Source: Absidia repens (lineage: Eukaryota; Mucoromycota; Mucoromycetes; Mucorales; Cunninghamellaceae). Taken from it: a stretch of 64,000 bases of DNA. Shown piece by piece: positions 12,034 to 22,679 of the stretch. Under the pieces are notes generated by a model. That model searched no databases, was not told where the DNA came from, and worked only from the letters and a program-made list of their open reading frames with translations. A program made the position numbers and the translations under genes. The stretch is taken from positions 2,356,001 through 2,420,000 of the forward strand of contig MCGE01000001.1 of the NCBI GenBank assembly GCA_002105175.1. The letters are read 5' to 3'. Within the stretch, counting starts at the first letter, position 1. Every line of letters begins with the position of its first letter.

Positions 12034-13295
12034 GATGGGAATGCCCTGAGGGACACCCCATGTTTATCAAAAAACAATTTGATCCGTTTACGACCTGAGA
12101 TTAAAAAACAAAAATAAATGGCGGCTATTGGTAGAAATAGAACCCTAAGGGTACAAGACATAATGGTTGATGGCATTGGGCTGGCACTTTCTAGGCTACA
12201 ATGAATACAAAATAATAGCGGATACCATGGGAGAGTTTCATTTTTCTTTCCTTCTTCGGCCAATCATCCCAAATCCAGATTATTTCGGAAGAGAAGAGCT
12301 TGTGATACTTGATATAGAGAGAATGGACATGACCAGTGATATAATAGCTTTGCGCTTGAACAGATATATATATATATATATATATAACGGCATGCAGAAG
12401 AGTTTTCAAGAGAAAGGCTGATCAAGTAATTGAAGAATGACTCATTGAAACGCGCTTTTTTTATCTTTTTTTTTTTAAAAAAAAACAAAAGGCATGTTCC
12501 ATGCTTTTGAAAGTAGCAGAAAAAAATTGAAATTTTCTCCTTTGGAAATAATTATTTTGTAGCTCATTTGAAAGAGGGAATAATAGCAAGTCGCTGATAC
12601 GTAATCAATTTTTCTTGGCTACTGGTATGACATTCGGATTTATTTAAAAAAAAAAGTGGCTCTTTTTCATTGAGAATTGAGAGCTTTAGGGTGATCCACT
12701 GAATAAACATGGTTTTTTTTTTAAAAAAAACAATGTATGGTAGATGGGTTCCTTCTCCATAAGAAATAAAAGGCTTATTAAGACTGGAGTCTTCCAAATA
12801 CAAGCAAGTGTTTGGTTCTAGATGCACAATCAAATTTCTTAGTTATCAGTAAACTCCCTTGTATTACCACATAAAGCAGAAAAAAGTGGCTTCTTTTTCC
12901 TTGGTGAATGAATGACTTCGGTAAACTACACAAACCTCCTGTTTTTTTTTTTAAAAAAAAACACACCCCATTCATGCATATTATCAGTCGCCCATCTTTC
13001 ATTCTCAGTCATTTTTATTGGATATAGCTGGTAACATACAGTTTATTTGACGAGTTGCAATTTTGACATACGATCCTAGCTTTTATCGGATCACTCTCTG
13101 TATCTGATATCATTGAAATCAAGTCCAAGACAACTAAATCCAGTGGATTTTTTATACGAAAAGCAATTATGTCTTGCACTCTTAGGGTCCTATTTTTACC
13201 AATTAGCTGCCATTGATTTTAGTTATTTAATATCCTATCGTAAACCGATCACACTGTTTTTTAATAAACATAGGATCACTCTCAGGGCATCCCAA
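12034..13295. repeat. 1.26-kb structure with diverged inverted-repeat arms (MITE-like)
   Basis: The arm at about 12034-12170 (beginning GGGAATGCCCTGAGGG) is matched, as reverse complement and with some divergence, by 13160-13295 (ending CTCAGGGCATCCC). Shared landmarks in order are ATGTTTAT, AAAAAACA, GTTTACGA, ATGGCGGCTA/ATGGCAGCTA, CCCTAAG and AAGACATAAT. Between the arms are two diverged direct units (about 12650-12840 and 12885-12990). Three short T-run/A-run palindromes occur at about 12468-12487, 12713-12731 and 12943-12962. An AT microsatellite lies at 12363-12386. No transposase frame is visible. It could be a decayed non-autonomous DNA transposon. Confidence 0.6.
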
Positions 13296-13689
13296 GCACC
13301 ACTATTGTGAATCAGGTCGGCGTTTTACATATCTGGGAAACCACTAGCCTATCACATCCAACTCGGTAAAGAAGGCTAGCGTAAATCAAAAACCTTGGCC
13401 TTTCTAAAGATACCGCGGAACGCCTGAACGTTTATCTTTTGGAGAAAGAAATAAATAAAAAAAGCTAATAAGAAACATAAAATAATAGTATAACTGATGA
13501 TAACAGTGGTGGTAATAAAATAAAATAAATTAAAAGGCTATGATCAAGTCTTCTAGATAATCCCAAAAGTGAACCCAACAGTGCCTCTTAACGATTCCAT
13601 CGAGATGTTTCTTCGATTTTTATTTGAGTTTGAATTTATTTATTTACTCTGATCCTTTCTTGTTGTTAAATAAAAAAAAAGGCACATGG

Positions 13690-14850
13690 AAAATGAGTTC
13701 TTTTGCTTGACACTGAACCTTTTAACCACGTATTATCGGTTTTGGTTGAGGGTCGGGCTCGGCTGGGAAAAACAATTAAAATTCCGCCCACGTGAATTTT
13801 TTATTTTGTTTTCCTCCGCTCAATTTTTTTCTTTTTTTCTTTCCTTATTTCTTCGCAATTGTGGCACTCATGGGGTTATGGTGAACTTAGATTAGTACCA
13901 GGGCTTGTTTAGAAGGGTTTTCAGAACAGGGATTACAACATGCATGGGGGAACCCTTTCATTTTGGGTTCAGGATTTGGGACCACCATTTGTCAGCTTTT
14001 TGAAGTCTTCATTAGCTTAGTTTAGCCTTAGTTTGTCCATAGTTTGAATCTATATTGAATAAAATCTGTCTCTTTTTACATGCTTCAATGAAAAAAATGT
14101 CCCATTAGCTTCTTTCATGTCTTATATAATATACACATTTTTTACTACCATTGCTGCTATTGATTAGTACTAACCGTTGTTGTGATTTAATAACAAACTC
14201 TTCTTTAATCATCCTCTTTACTTGTGCAATATATTAATTCCTATTTTACATTTGTCCCTTTATACTAGTGCTGGCTGACCATTCTTCTAAACACGCTTTA
14301 AACTTCCTCTTTCTTCGTCCAATAGATCCTTCCATTGAACCCATGTTAACTAGGAATCCCTCATCTTTAGCTTTAGTATCTACCACTGCCCTTCAATAAA
14401 GTGAGCCTTTAAATTGGTGTTGACTAACCTTCAAATCTCACTTTAGACCTCCTCATTCTTCGCTCAGTAGATTCTTGCAAAAAATCACATATTATTATGC
14501 ACCCTTTACTTTTAGTTTTATTGCCTACAATGTCCTTCAATGAAGTGCTCCTTTAGATTAGTATTGACTGTCCTACTACTCTCACTTTAGATTTAGCCAT
14601 TCTTCGCCCACTAGATCTTTCCACTTAATCTCACGTTAATAAAGACCCCTTGTCTTTAGTTTTAGTATCTACTGATATGCTTCAATATCTGGCTCGCCGG
14701 GTAGTAAACAATTTCATTATTATAATTTTTTTGTGAGCATCCTTCCAAACTCTGCATTTTGAGTTCGCCCATAATCACTACTCTCCCTTCCGCATCCCAG
14801 GATCTGATTGGCAGTCTTAGGTCACTCATTATCGAGGATGGCCATAGGAA
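13690..14850 (+). repeat. Dispersed 1-kb repeat, copy B, with triplicated internal module
   Basis: It begins with AAATTCCGCCCACGTGAA (contains the palindrome CACGTG) at about 13778. The shared core runs 13890-14110 (GGGGGAACCCTTTCATTTTG; AGCTTAGTTTAGCC; CAATGAAAAAAATGTCCCA). Downstream, three diverged tandem modules of about 140 bp start near 14260, 14398 and 14548. Each runs from a CTTTA(A/G)ATT.GT.TTGACT-like start, through (C/T)..AGATCCTTCCA and TTTAGTTTTAGTATCTAC, to CTTCAATAAAGTG. Non-coding by inspection. Confidence 0.65.
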
Positions 14851-14987
14851 AACGAAAACTCCGCTCGAAAATTAAAAGATACTGGGTGTTTTTTTTTACA
14901 GAGTATTTTTTCCTCTTCCTTTTGATATTTACAAACTCACCTCTATAGCTCGATCTATACCCATCTTTTATACTATTACTTATAAAG

Positions 14988-16035
14988 ATGAATGACCAAT
15001 CAAAGCGACAAAAGGAGCCAAATTCAACAGAGGCAGTGGATCCGAATTATGATTATCAAGATCCTGCACAGTATCAACAATACAACGACAGCTACTATTC
15101 ATCCGCGAATGGCCACGAAGGATACCAGCAAGGCTACGAAGGTTACTATCAACAAGACTACGGTGGATATGGCTATGCACAACACTACAACAATCCCAGC
15201 TACTACGATGGTCAGCAAGCGGATTATTATCAAAATGTTGACCCATCAGCATACGGACAGGAAGGTTATGACACTACTAGTTACAATCAATCATATGGTG
15301 GGGAAGATGAATACTATGAAAAGAATCAGGCGACACCCTCGACGAAAACCGATGGACTTACAGCAGCACAAAGAAAAAAATTAGCCTATTATCAATATTA
15401 TGGTGAAGACATACCGGAACACTCGACCTCGGGGTATACAAGGCAGGACGAAAGTGGAGGTGCAGCTACATCATCATCCGCAGTGGTAGCAGCAACAGCA
15501 GTAACAACATCCAATGGTGGCAATGCTGGTGGGAAAATGGGCAGAAAAAAAGGCGACAAAGATCATCACAAGAAATCAAACACGATACGGCATGCAGCTG
15601 GGGAAACATGGGAAGATCCGACATTGGCGGAATGGGACGAAAACGATTTTAGACTGTTTGCTGGTGATTTGGGAAATGAAGTGACAGATGAAACTCTTTT
15701 CAAGGCATTTTCAAAATATCCAGGAACTCTCAAGGCTCGTGTGGTGCGTGACAAACGATCTGGTAAATCAAAAGGCTATGGATTTATCAGTTTTAAGGAT
15801 GCGAATGACTTTGTCAAAGCTTGGCGTGAAATGAATGGTAAAGAAAGAAAAAAAAAAAAAATAGAGTAAATGGATTGGCAATAGGTGACTAACGACAAGA
15901 GCATTGTTAACCATAGGCAAATATGTCGGGAACCGGCCTATCAAATTACGAAAAAGCACTTGGAAGGATAGAAATGCGGAAACCAAATTCAAGAAGGAAA
16001 AAGAACGAACTGGACCCTACTCGAAACGACGCTAG
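14988..16035 (+). CDS. RBM42: RNA-binding protein of the RBM42 type (single C-terminal RRM)
   Basis: Exons 14988-15837 and 15917-16035 (intron 15838-15916) give 322 aa. The N-terminal half is Tyr/Gln/Gly-rich (repeated GYEGYYQQ-like stretches). Next come Ala/Ser-rich sequence and a basic patch (GRKKGDKDHHKKS). The conserved RBM42 block starts at about residue 205 with AGETWEDPTLAEWDENDFR. It leads into the RRM, with RNP2 LFAGDLG (about 222-228) and RNP1 KGYGFISF (about 261-268). The second exon supplies the family tail GNRPIKLRKSTWKDRN and a Lys/Arg-rich end. RBM42 proteins bind pre-mRNA/mRNA and associate with the spliceosome. Function here is by family. The TATACCCATCTTTTATAC leader just before the ATG is pyrimidine/AT-rich. 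Confidence 0.92.
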
Positions 16036-16244
16036 TATAGATGTGTGATGTGTGTGTGTATATTTAGACATTACGTAGTTTACCCTCTTCGTCCCTCTCA
16101 GTATAGTTTTTCGTATTCGTTTTTTACTTAGCCCCTTCTCTGTTTCTATTTTATATATATATATACATACACATTTTGAATAAAAGGCATTTTTTTATCC
16201 TATTAAAAACTGTACATTTTATTTATTTAATGCTGATGTTTACA

Positions 16245-16697
16245 CTAATGAAGGACACAACCATTGTGATCAGGCAAAACGTTCAGAGTAATCAAAATGA
16301 TATCAACTACCCACAAAATACCACCAAGACCACCAGTGAGCAGCTTCAAAATGCCCCAGAACAGGTATCCAAGATACAATCTATCGATTCCTAGACAACC
16401 AAGGAAGATAGATAAGAGAGTCGATACCAGCCAGCTTCGGTCAGAAACACATTCAGACATTAACAAATTGTCTTCATCGTCAGGGTGGCTTGAATCATGT
16501 TTCAGAGCGAAATGGAAACTCAACGTAAGAACAGCAGTAACGGAAAGTACGATGATCCAACTAATCAACACTCGATGGCCATGAAGGTGTAAGGCGTGCT
16601 TGATTTTTTCCCATCTAGTTTGGGGTTCAACTTGAGTATGCAAAAGGGGGGCCTCTTCATCGGCAGTATTATTTGTTCCGTAGTCAGAAGTGGACAT
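16245..16697 (-). CDS. TM2-domain membrane protein
   Basis: Single exon, 150 aa. The N-terminal about 45 residues are polar and acidic (DEEAPLL resembles a dileucine sorting signal). A transmembrane segment follows (ISWIIVLSVTAVLTLSFHF, about 44-62), then a loop. The TM2 signature comes next: RSWLVSTLLSIFLGCLGIDRLYLG split around 88-111, with the conserved G-x-x-G-I-D-R-x-Y-L-G, then GILKLLTGGLGGILWVVDII. That makes three membrane spans. TM2 proteins are small membrane proteins of largely unknown role in fungi. Convergent with the RBM42 gene (209 bp between stops). Confidence 0.9.
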   Translation of the reverse strand: MSTSDYGTNNTADEEAPLLHTQVEPQTRWEKIKHALHLHGHRVLISWIIVLSVTAVLTLSFHFALKHDSSHPDDEDNLLMSECVSDRSWLVSTLLSIFLGCLGIDRLYLGYLFWGILKLLTGGLGGILWVVDIILITLNVLPDHNGCVLH

Positions 16698-16929
16698 TGT
16701 TGTTATTTTTTTACAAGTTGTAGAAGAAAAGAGAAAAGCGAAAAGAAAAAGTGGGAAAAAAAGGGATTTTTAAACTTTTTGCTACTTCTTTTTTGTTTTG
16801 TGTAAGGTAACACATGTGATAGGTGAGGGGTGATTTTTACAAGCATACGAATATGGCTTATGCTTGTACTGTAACACCGGGTCCTGATCGGTTGGATGAC
16901 AAAATGGAAGGGAATTGACAAAAGAAAAG
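16698..16929 (-). promoter_or_regulatory. TM2 gene promoter region with a 10-bp-arm palindrome
   Basis: About 145 bp upstream of the TM2 start, TACAAGCATA (near 16838) is followed after about ten bases by its exact reverse complement TATGCTTGTA. This could be a site for a dimeric regulator or a transcript hairpin. The TIR element begins right beyond it at 16930. Confidence 0.3.
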
Positions 16930-17540
16930 GAAATCGCTGTCGCACCTGAAAAAATCAAATGTCGGGATTTCTCTGGCCACCTTGTCGCCTTTTTTGGTTT
17001 TGACTTGTCGCCAAAGAAGTTGTCGGGTTATTCTAAAAGTATAAAGACCATGTAAAAGACAATAGCATAAAAAACAATAATTTTATTGGTAATATCATCA
17101 AAGAATAAAGTCAAATTGTCTAAAGTAAAGACAAGAGACAAAGTAAGCTAAACTACAGTATACTATATCGAATTTCCATGGACACAATAAGCACAGCGGG
17201 CGAATATGATATGTATGTATATCCATAGATATTCTTGTGAGTTACCATATTGCAAGCTTCGGATATTCTTGAAGATGTGTAGAGTGTGTGTGCCAAAGTT
17301 CAACAAAGCGCTTCTCCCTTGATCGAGTGCTTGATCTTGGACTAGAATTGTTCGATTGGAATCAGTTTCGGCGAGTGTGGAGGTAGATAAACGTAGAGCT
17401 GGCCCTGTCCAATAAGAGACAATTCAATGGTTTGCGATTGATATATTGGTGCGAGTTGTCCAAAACCAGATAGCAGCATTTAAATTTAACGTATTTGTCC
17501 ATGATGTCCATCGTATCCTATAAAAAATTCAAATAAAACA
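16930..17540 (+). repeat. Left terminal inverted repeat of the 5.75-kb element
   Basis: About 610 bp, near-identical reverse complement of 22070-22679. It contains no open frame of note. The inner boundary is where GGATACGATG/CATCGTATCC pairing and the following T-rich stretch stop matching (about 17540). Confidence 0.8.
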
Positions 17541-17804
17541 TATACATTTTTCCTACTTGACAATCACATTTTCCACACCACATCCAGAGCCTGCAGAAGT
17601 AGTACGCTAAAATGCAAAATTGTTGATGGATGATATTTGACATGTTTTATTCATAAAAAAAAACACTAGTACAATAAAACAAATAAGAGAATAATATGTA
17701 TGGTATGGATGGTATGTACATGATATAAACAAAGTGAATGGTGTGAAGAGGGTAAATATAGGATGAAGAGGTATAAGAATAAAGCTAAAATACTAGAACT
17801 ACTT

Positions 17805-19860
17805 TCAGATCGAATCATGGTTGCTGTTTCCATCTTCGCCACTATCATCCTCGTCTTGTTCCGGGGTGTTGTCCATGTTGCTGCTGTAGTTACTGTGGTC
17901 ATCGACGGCATCATCGTCACTGTCTTCTTCCGAGGTGTTGTCGCTGTTGTTATCGCTCGTATCTTGTCCATCATCGCTAAACGAAATCATCGTGGTCGTC
18001 CAGTCATTCAGATCAGCTTTTTTGGAAGCAGTGCGCTTGTTGGTTTCCAATACTTCCATCATCTTGTTCCTAGTAGTGCGGCCATATTGTTCAATGGCAT
18101 CTTCTAAATCACGCATCATAACCTAGCGAGAAGATGAATATCATGTAATTTGTTAGACATATATTTCCATCCCATTGACTTACATAGAAATACTTACCCG
18201 AACCTTGACCATTCCTTGTATCAAAGTACCCAAAACTCCTTGCTTGATTTGTTGAATAGTCCGGGGATACTCAAATGCACACACATGTTCCAGACAATAA
18301 ACGCCTTTGTCGATGAGAGAGAGGGAGTAGACACAACAACTGAGCCCCATGACTTGAATGGCTGGTATTCTGATGGTCTTGATGGCGTCTTCAGGGATAT
18401 GTTTCATCTTGGATAAAGCATGGTTGAGGAGCACCTTACTCACTAAAACGGACTTCAATCGATCGGCAAAAAGCTTTGACTTGGTGGTGGCGGAGGCACT
18501 GGCAAATTCCCCTGTTGCTGCTTCGATCCTTGCGTTGTTGTCGCCAATGATGATGATTCTGATGTCCAACTTAGCTGTTGTTCCAATATCCACCGAGTGA
18601 GAAGAGACAGTGTCGCCCCTAGCAATGCATAAACTTGAGTAAGTAATTTTTTCTTTTCTTTTTCGTCTTTGCCCTTCCTTCCAATTTGTTTACCATTGTA
18701 AAAACACATCTTTGCTGTAGCCCAAACATTGTTCAAAGACAAACCCCCAGTACTTGATCATAATGGATAGTTCAGAGCATTCTTGTAAATAAGCATCCGA
18801 GAGCATAGGAGCTCTGTACACATTTTGTTCGAGTCTAAAGAATATAAAACAAGTCAGTGTAAATATAATAAAAACATTTGTTTGATTTCACTTACATATG
18901 ATATATTGTCGCTTTGATCGCCCTGTTCAGGTTGTCCTTGGGTTTGTAGTCTTCTAAAACATTGAAGGTTGACTTGGCACACTTTTTGTTATCCACCTAC
19001 ACCCATATATATATACACACCCACCCACACACATACACAAAAAAAAAGAGAGACAAAAATTAGATACAAATGTCCATAATCAATCCATTGATATTACCTT
19101 TGACAGATCCACTATTTTTTCCAAGTCGATAACGCTCAGGTTTGTTGATAATGAGAGGTCAGCCACGAATTTTGATCTTTTTGTAAGGCCAAGTAATTGC
19201 ATTTGAGAGCCTTCAGAAAAATTAGTCACGTCCACAATGCCATTTTGGCTCAACCTACAATAGAATAGAAAAAAGCGTGTTAGATAAAGTTGATACTATG
19301 ATTGCCTTCGAAACATTGCTAATTACTTGTCGAGAAAAGTAACTTGATTTTGAGTCGTTTTGCGTGATTTCCAAGCCTAGTCACAGCACGTTCGATCCAA
19401 GGGTCCCTTTCAGTCCAGTAATTTTGATACTGTCACGCGACTAAACAGAAAAAAAAAAGTCAGTAGAGCAACAACGGTCATCCGAGTAGCTAAAAAAATG
19501 AGCCTATTACCTTTTGCACCGTTTCCGCCTTCTGCTTTTTCGCGATTCTTGCAATTTCAATTCGCGTAGATTTTCTTTTGCTTACAGTTGCCTACAGTAT
19601 GTAAATATGTAAATAGAATAAGATATCCATTTCCATACCAGAATAATGTATTTTGACACTTACCATTTTCTATGTTGAATCAATAAAATCAATAGTCAAT
19701 AACGTGTTAGTTTGCTACGTTTCTTTTTCAAAAATACTAATAAAAACTAATAACACAATACCTGATTCGCCGCGCAGAGAGTTCGCTTTTGAAATCGCAG
19801 TTTCATCACCTGCTCCTCTTCCGCAATGCCCTTTAGTTCATCAAGTACACGGTCTGTCAT
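17805..19860 (-). CDS. Unknown multi-exon cargo gene inside the TIR element
   Basis: Exons (minus): 19860-19762, 19669-19664, 19591-19511, 19429-19344 (or to 19327), 19254-19098, 18996-18896, 18834-18694, 18618-18198 and 18122-17805. With a GTTACT donor at 19343 the model stays open for 469 aa. With the better GTAATT donor at 19326 it is off by one base, suggesting a frameshift in the A-run near 19346-19350. The protein starts MTDRVLDELKGIAEEEQ. A Lys/Arg-rich stretch follows (SKRKSTRIEIARIAKKQKAE), then a soluble globular part containing IQVMGLSCCVYSLSLIDKG. The tail is strongly acidic (Asp/Ser/Asn). I associate this type of protein with repeated hypothetical genes of Mucorales, but no function is known to me. 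No catalytic DDE triad is evident. The 6-nt exon is in phase and could be skipped without breaking the frame. Confidence 0.6.
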
Positions 19861-20017
19861 AGCTTTAAGCAAATAATGATAAAAAAAAGAAAAAAGAAAG
19901 GGTGCAATTAAAAATGGTGAGATTTTAAATTCATGTCAACATCACAAAATCGGAGTGTAGAAATAGCCAACCTATGAATTTTACACCCCGTTTTTTCTTC
20001 TTGCTCTGTATGTTTGG

Positions 20018-21596
20018 TATTTGTAACAGCTTGCGTACACCTAAAGAGTTGTTTTGTGACCATCATAGCAGAACTTCTTTTTAGGCGCAAGACTAGCCTT
20101 AGCGTGAAAATCGATGGGATTGAAGGTACACAATGTTGTTACAAGTACATTCTTTGGTTGATCCTGATGGTTTGCTGATATCGGCTTGAACTGGTAGCGT
20201 GAATGCTTGATGACATTGAGGCGAAACTCTGCTAGATTAGGGTCCATTACGATGGGTAATGGTCTGGTTCTTCCGATATCTTTGGTTGACTTCTCTAAAT
20301 GGCTCGTAGGTAAATTGGTCTCTTGTTTTGTGCCTACAACAAACTATGAAATACTGACAATCCTTTTTCTTTTTTTTTATTTCCGAGTTTTGGTGATAGA
20401 ACGTCAATGGTACTTGTAACAACTTGCGTACACCTAAAGAGTTGTTTTGTGACCATCATAGCAGAACTTCTTTTTAGGCGCAAGACTAGCCTTAGCGTGA
20501 AAATCGATGGGATTGAAGGTACACAATGTTGTTACAAGTACACTCTTTGGTTGATCCTGACGGTTTGCTGATATCGGCTTGAACTGGTAGCGTGAATGCT
20601 TGATGACATTGAGGCGAAACTCTGCTAGATTAGGGTCCATTACGATGGGTAATGGTCTGGTTCTTCCGATATCTTTGGTTGACTTCTCTAAATGGCTCGT
20701 AGGTAAATTGGTCTCTTGCTTTGTGCCTACAACAAACTATGAAATACTGACAACCCTTTTTCTTTTTTTTTTTTGTTTCCGAGTTTTGGTGATAGAACGT
20801 CAATGGTACTTGTAACAACTTGCGTACACCTAAAGAGTTGTTTTGTGACCATCATAGCAGAACTTCTTTTTAGGCGCAAGACTAGCCTTAGCGTGAAAAT
20901 CGATGGGATTGAAGGTACACAATGTTGTTACAAGTACATTCTTTGGTTGATCCTGATGGTTTGCTGATATCGGCTTGAACTGGTAGCGTGAATGCTTGAT
21001 GACATTGAGGCGAAACTCTGCTAGATTAGGGTCCATTACGATGGGTAATGGTCTGGTTCTTCCGATATCTTTGGTTGACTTCTCTAAATGGCTCGTAGGT
21101 AAATTGATCTCTTGCTTTGTGCCTACAACAAACTATGAAATACTGACAATCCTTTTTCTTTTTTTCTGTTTCCGAGTTTTGGTGATAGAACGTCAATGGT
21201 ACTTGTAACAACTTGCGTACACCTAAAGAGTTGTTTTGTGGCCATCATAGCAGAACTTCTTTTTAGGCGCAAGACTAGCCTTAGCGTGAAAATCGATGGG
21301 ATTGAAGGTACACAATGTTGTTACAAGTACACTCTTTGGTTGATCCTGACGGTTTGCTGATATCGGCTTGAACTGGTAGCGTGAATGCTTGATGACATTG
21401 AGGCGAAACTCTGCTAGATTAGGGTCCATTACGATGGGTAATGGTCTGGTTCTTCCGATATCCTTGGTTGACTTCTCTAAATGGCTCGTAGGTAAAATGA
21501 TCTCTTGTTTTGTGCCTACAACAAACTATGAAATACTGACAATCCTTTTTTTTTATTTCCGAGTTTTGGTGATAGAACGCCAATGGTACTGACATT
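20018..21596 (-). repeat. Four-copy 393-396-bp tandem repeat carrying a decayed coding fragment
   Basis: The landmark CTAAAGAGTTGTTTTGTG recurs at 20041, 20434, 20830 and 21223 (periods 393, 396, 393). Variant bases alternate. Copies 1 and 3 have ACATTCTTTGGTTG and CCTGATGG; copies 2 and 4 have ACACTCTTTGGTTG and CCTGACGG. On the minus strand each unit encodes a fragment in two overlapping frames. One ends ...YRKNQTITHRNGP then stop. The other continues from the same place as MDPNLAEFRLNVIKHSRYQF up to DGHKTTL. A single frameshift thus breaks one former coding region, identically in all four copies. Confidence 0.8.
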
Positions 21597-22069
21597 GCAA
21601 TATTACTGAAACTACTCCCGATGTTGAACCTAGTGGTACTGATGACTATTTTATGGTGCTCATCTCTGATTTGTATACCCTCATTGACAAGTCTCGCAAC
21701 AAATCCCGTGGCATGTCATCACGATATGGAATACCCATCCTCCCCTTTGTATAGTGCTGATTCCACCCCATATTTGTAGCTCTTTCTCTTCCATTTTATT
21801 ATTGTCCACTGAACACCCCCCCCAAAAAAATCACTCTTATTGTATATTCCGCACTTTACAACACGTGACATTTATTAAATAAAAAAAAAACTGATTTTAT
21901 GGATTTGATGACAATGTAGTGCAAACCAAAGAGACGACGGTACAAGAGGAAGAGAGTTAGGATAAAAAATGGTGGGGAAGATGGTGACTATGTTTGGTGG
22001 GAAAGATGGTGGCTATGGTGAGAGGTAAGGTGGTGGTTATGATGGTAAGGCTACAGGAATAATAGCTAA
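21597..22069. other. Spacer between tandem repeat and right TIR
   Basis: The plus strand has a short open stretch (about 21597-21753, reading ITETTPDVEPSGTDDYF and LISDLYTLIDKSRNKSRG) that may be a gene end or relic. After it come a C9 run at 21817, poly-A and an imperfect GGTGG-type purine repeat (21970-22050). Confidence 0.3.
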
Positions 22070-22679
22070 CCATTATTTGAAGTTTTTATTGGATACGATG
22101 GGCATCATGGACAAATACGCTAAATTTAAATGCTGCTATCTGGTTTTGGACAACTCGTACCAATATATCAATCGAAAACCATTGAACTGTCTCTTACTGA
22201 ACATGGCCAGCTCTACGTTTATCTACCTCCACACTAGCCGAAACTGATTCCAATCGAACAATTCTAGTCCAAGATCAAGCACTCGATCAAGGGAGTAGCG
22301 CTTTGTTGAACTTTGGCACACACACTCTACACATCTTCAAGAATATCCGAAGCTTGCAATACGGTAACTCACAAGAATATCTATGGATATACATACATAT
22401 CATATTCGCCCGCTGTGCTTATTGTGTCCATGGAAATTCGATATAGTATACTGTAGTTTAGCTTACTTTGTCTCTTGTCTTTACTTTAGACAATTTGACT
22501 TTATTCTTTGATGATATTACCAATAAAATTATTGTTTTTTATGCTATTGTCTTTTACGTGGTCTTTATACTTTTAGAATAACCCGACAACTTCTTTGGCG
22601 ACAAGTCAAAACCAAAAAAGGCGACAAGGTGGCCAAAGAAATCCCGACATTTGATTTTTTCAGGTGCGACAGCGATTTC
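22070..22679 (-). repeat. Right terminal inverted repeat of the 5.75-kb element
   Basis: Reverse complement of 16930-17540 with scattered single-base differences (for example ACGTGGTC versus the left arm's GACCATGT). The low divergence implies fairly recent activity or gene conversion between arms. Confidence 0.8.

Larger units (their letters stand above)
16930..22679. mobile_element. 5.75-kb element with about 610-bp terminal inverted repeats
   Basis: The segment 16930-17540 is repeated as near-identical reverse complement at 22070-22679. Examples: GAAATCGCTGTCGCACC at the left end pairs with GGTGCGACAGCGATTTC at the right, and CACAATAAGCACAGCGGGCG with its complement near 22410. Between the arms are one multi-exon gene (17805-19860, minus) and a four-copy tandem repeat (20018-21596). 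No transposase, integrase or reverse transcriptase is recognised, so it is either non-autonomous or mobilised by an unfamiliar protein. On the right the sequence beyond 22679 (AAAATGCGCGACAAGT then CACTGTATAGTG) has no left counterpart, so the left tip may be truncated. Confidence 0.8.

Noticed and set aside
12009..13310. Short open frames in the inverted-repeat arms as genes
   Set aside because: Two of them are similar only because the arms are inverted copies; both contain low-complexity sequence and no domain.
20018..21596. Tandem small genes of 61-71 aa on either strand
   Set aside because: They are four copies of one broken fragment; frames overlap and stop at the same frameshift.
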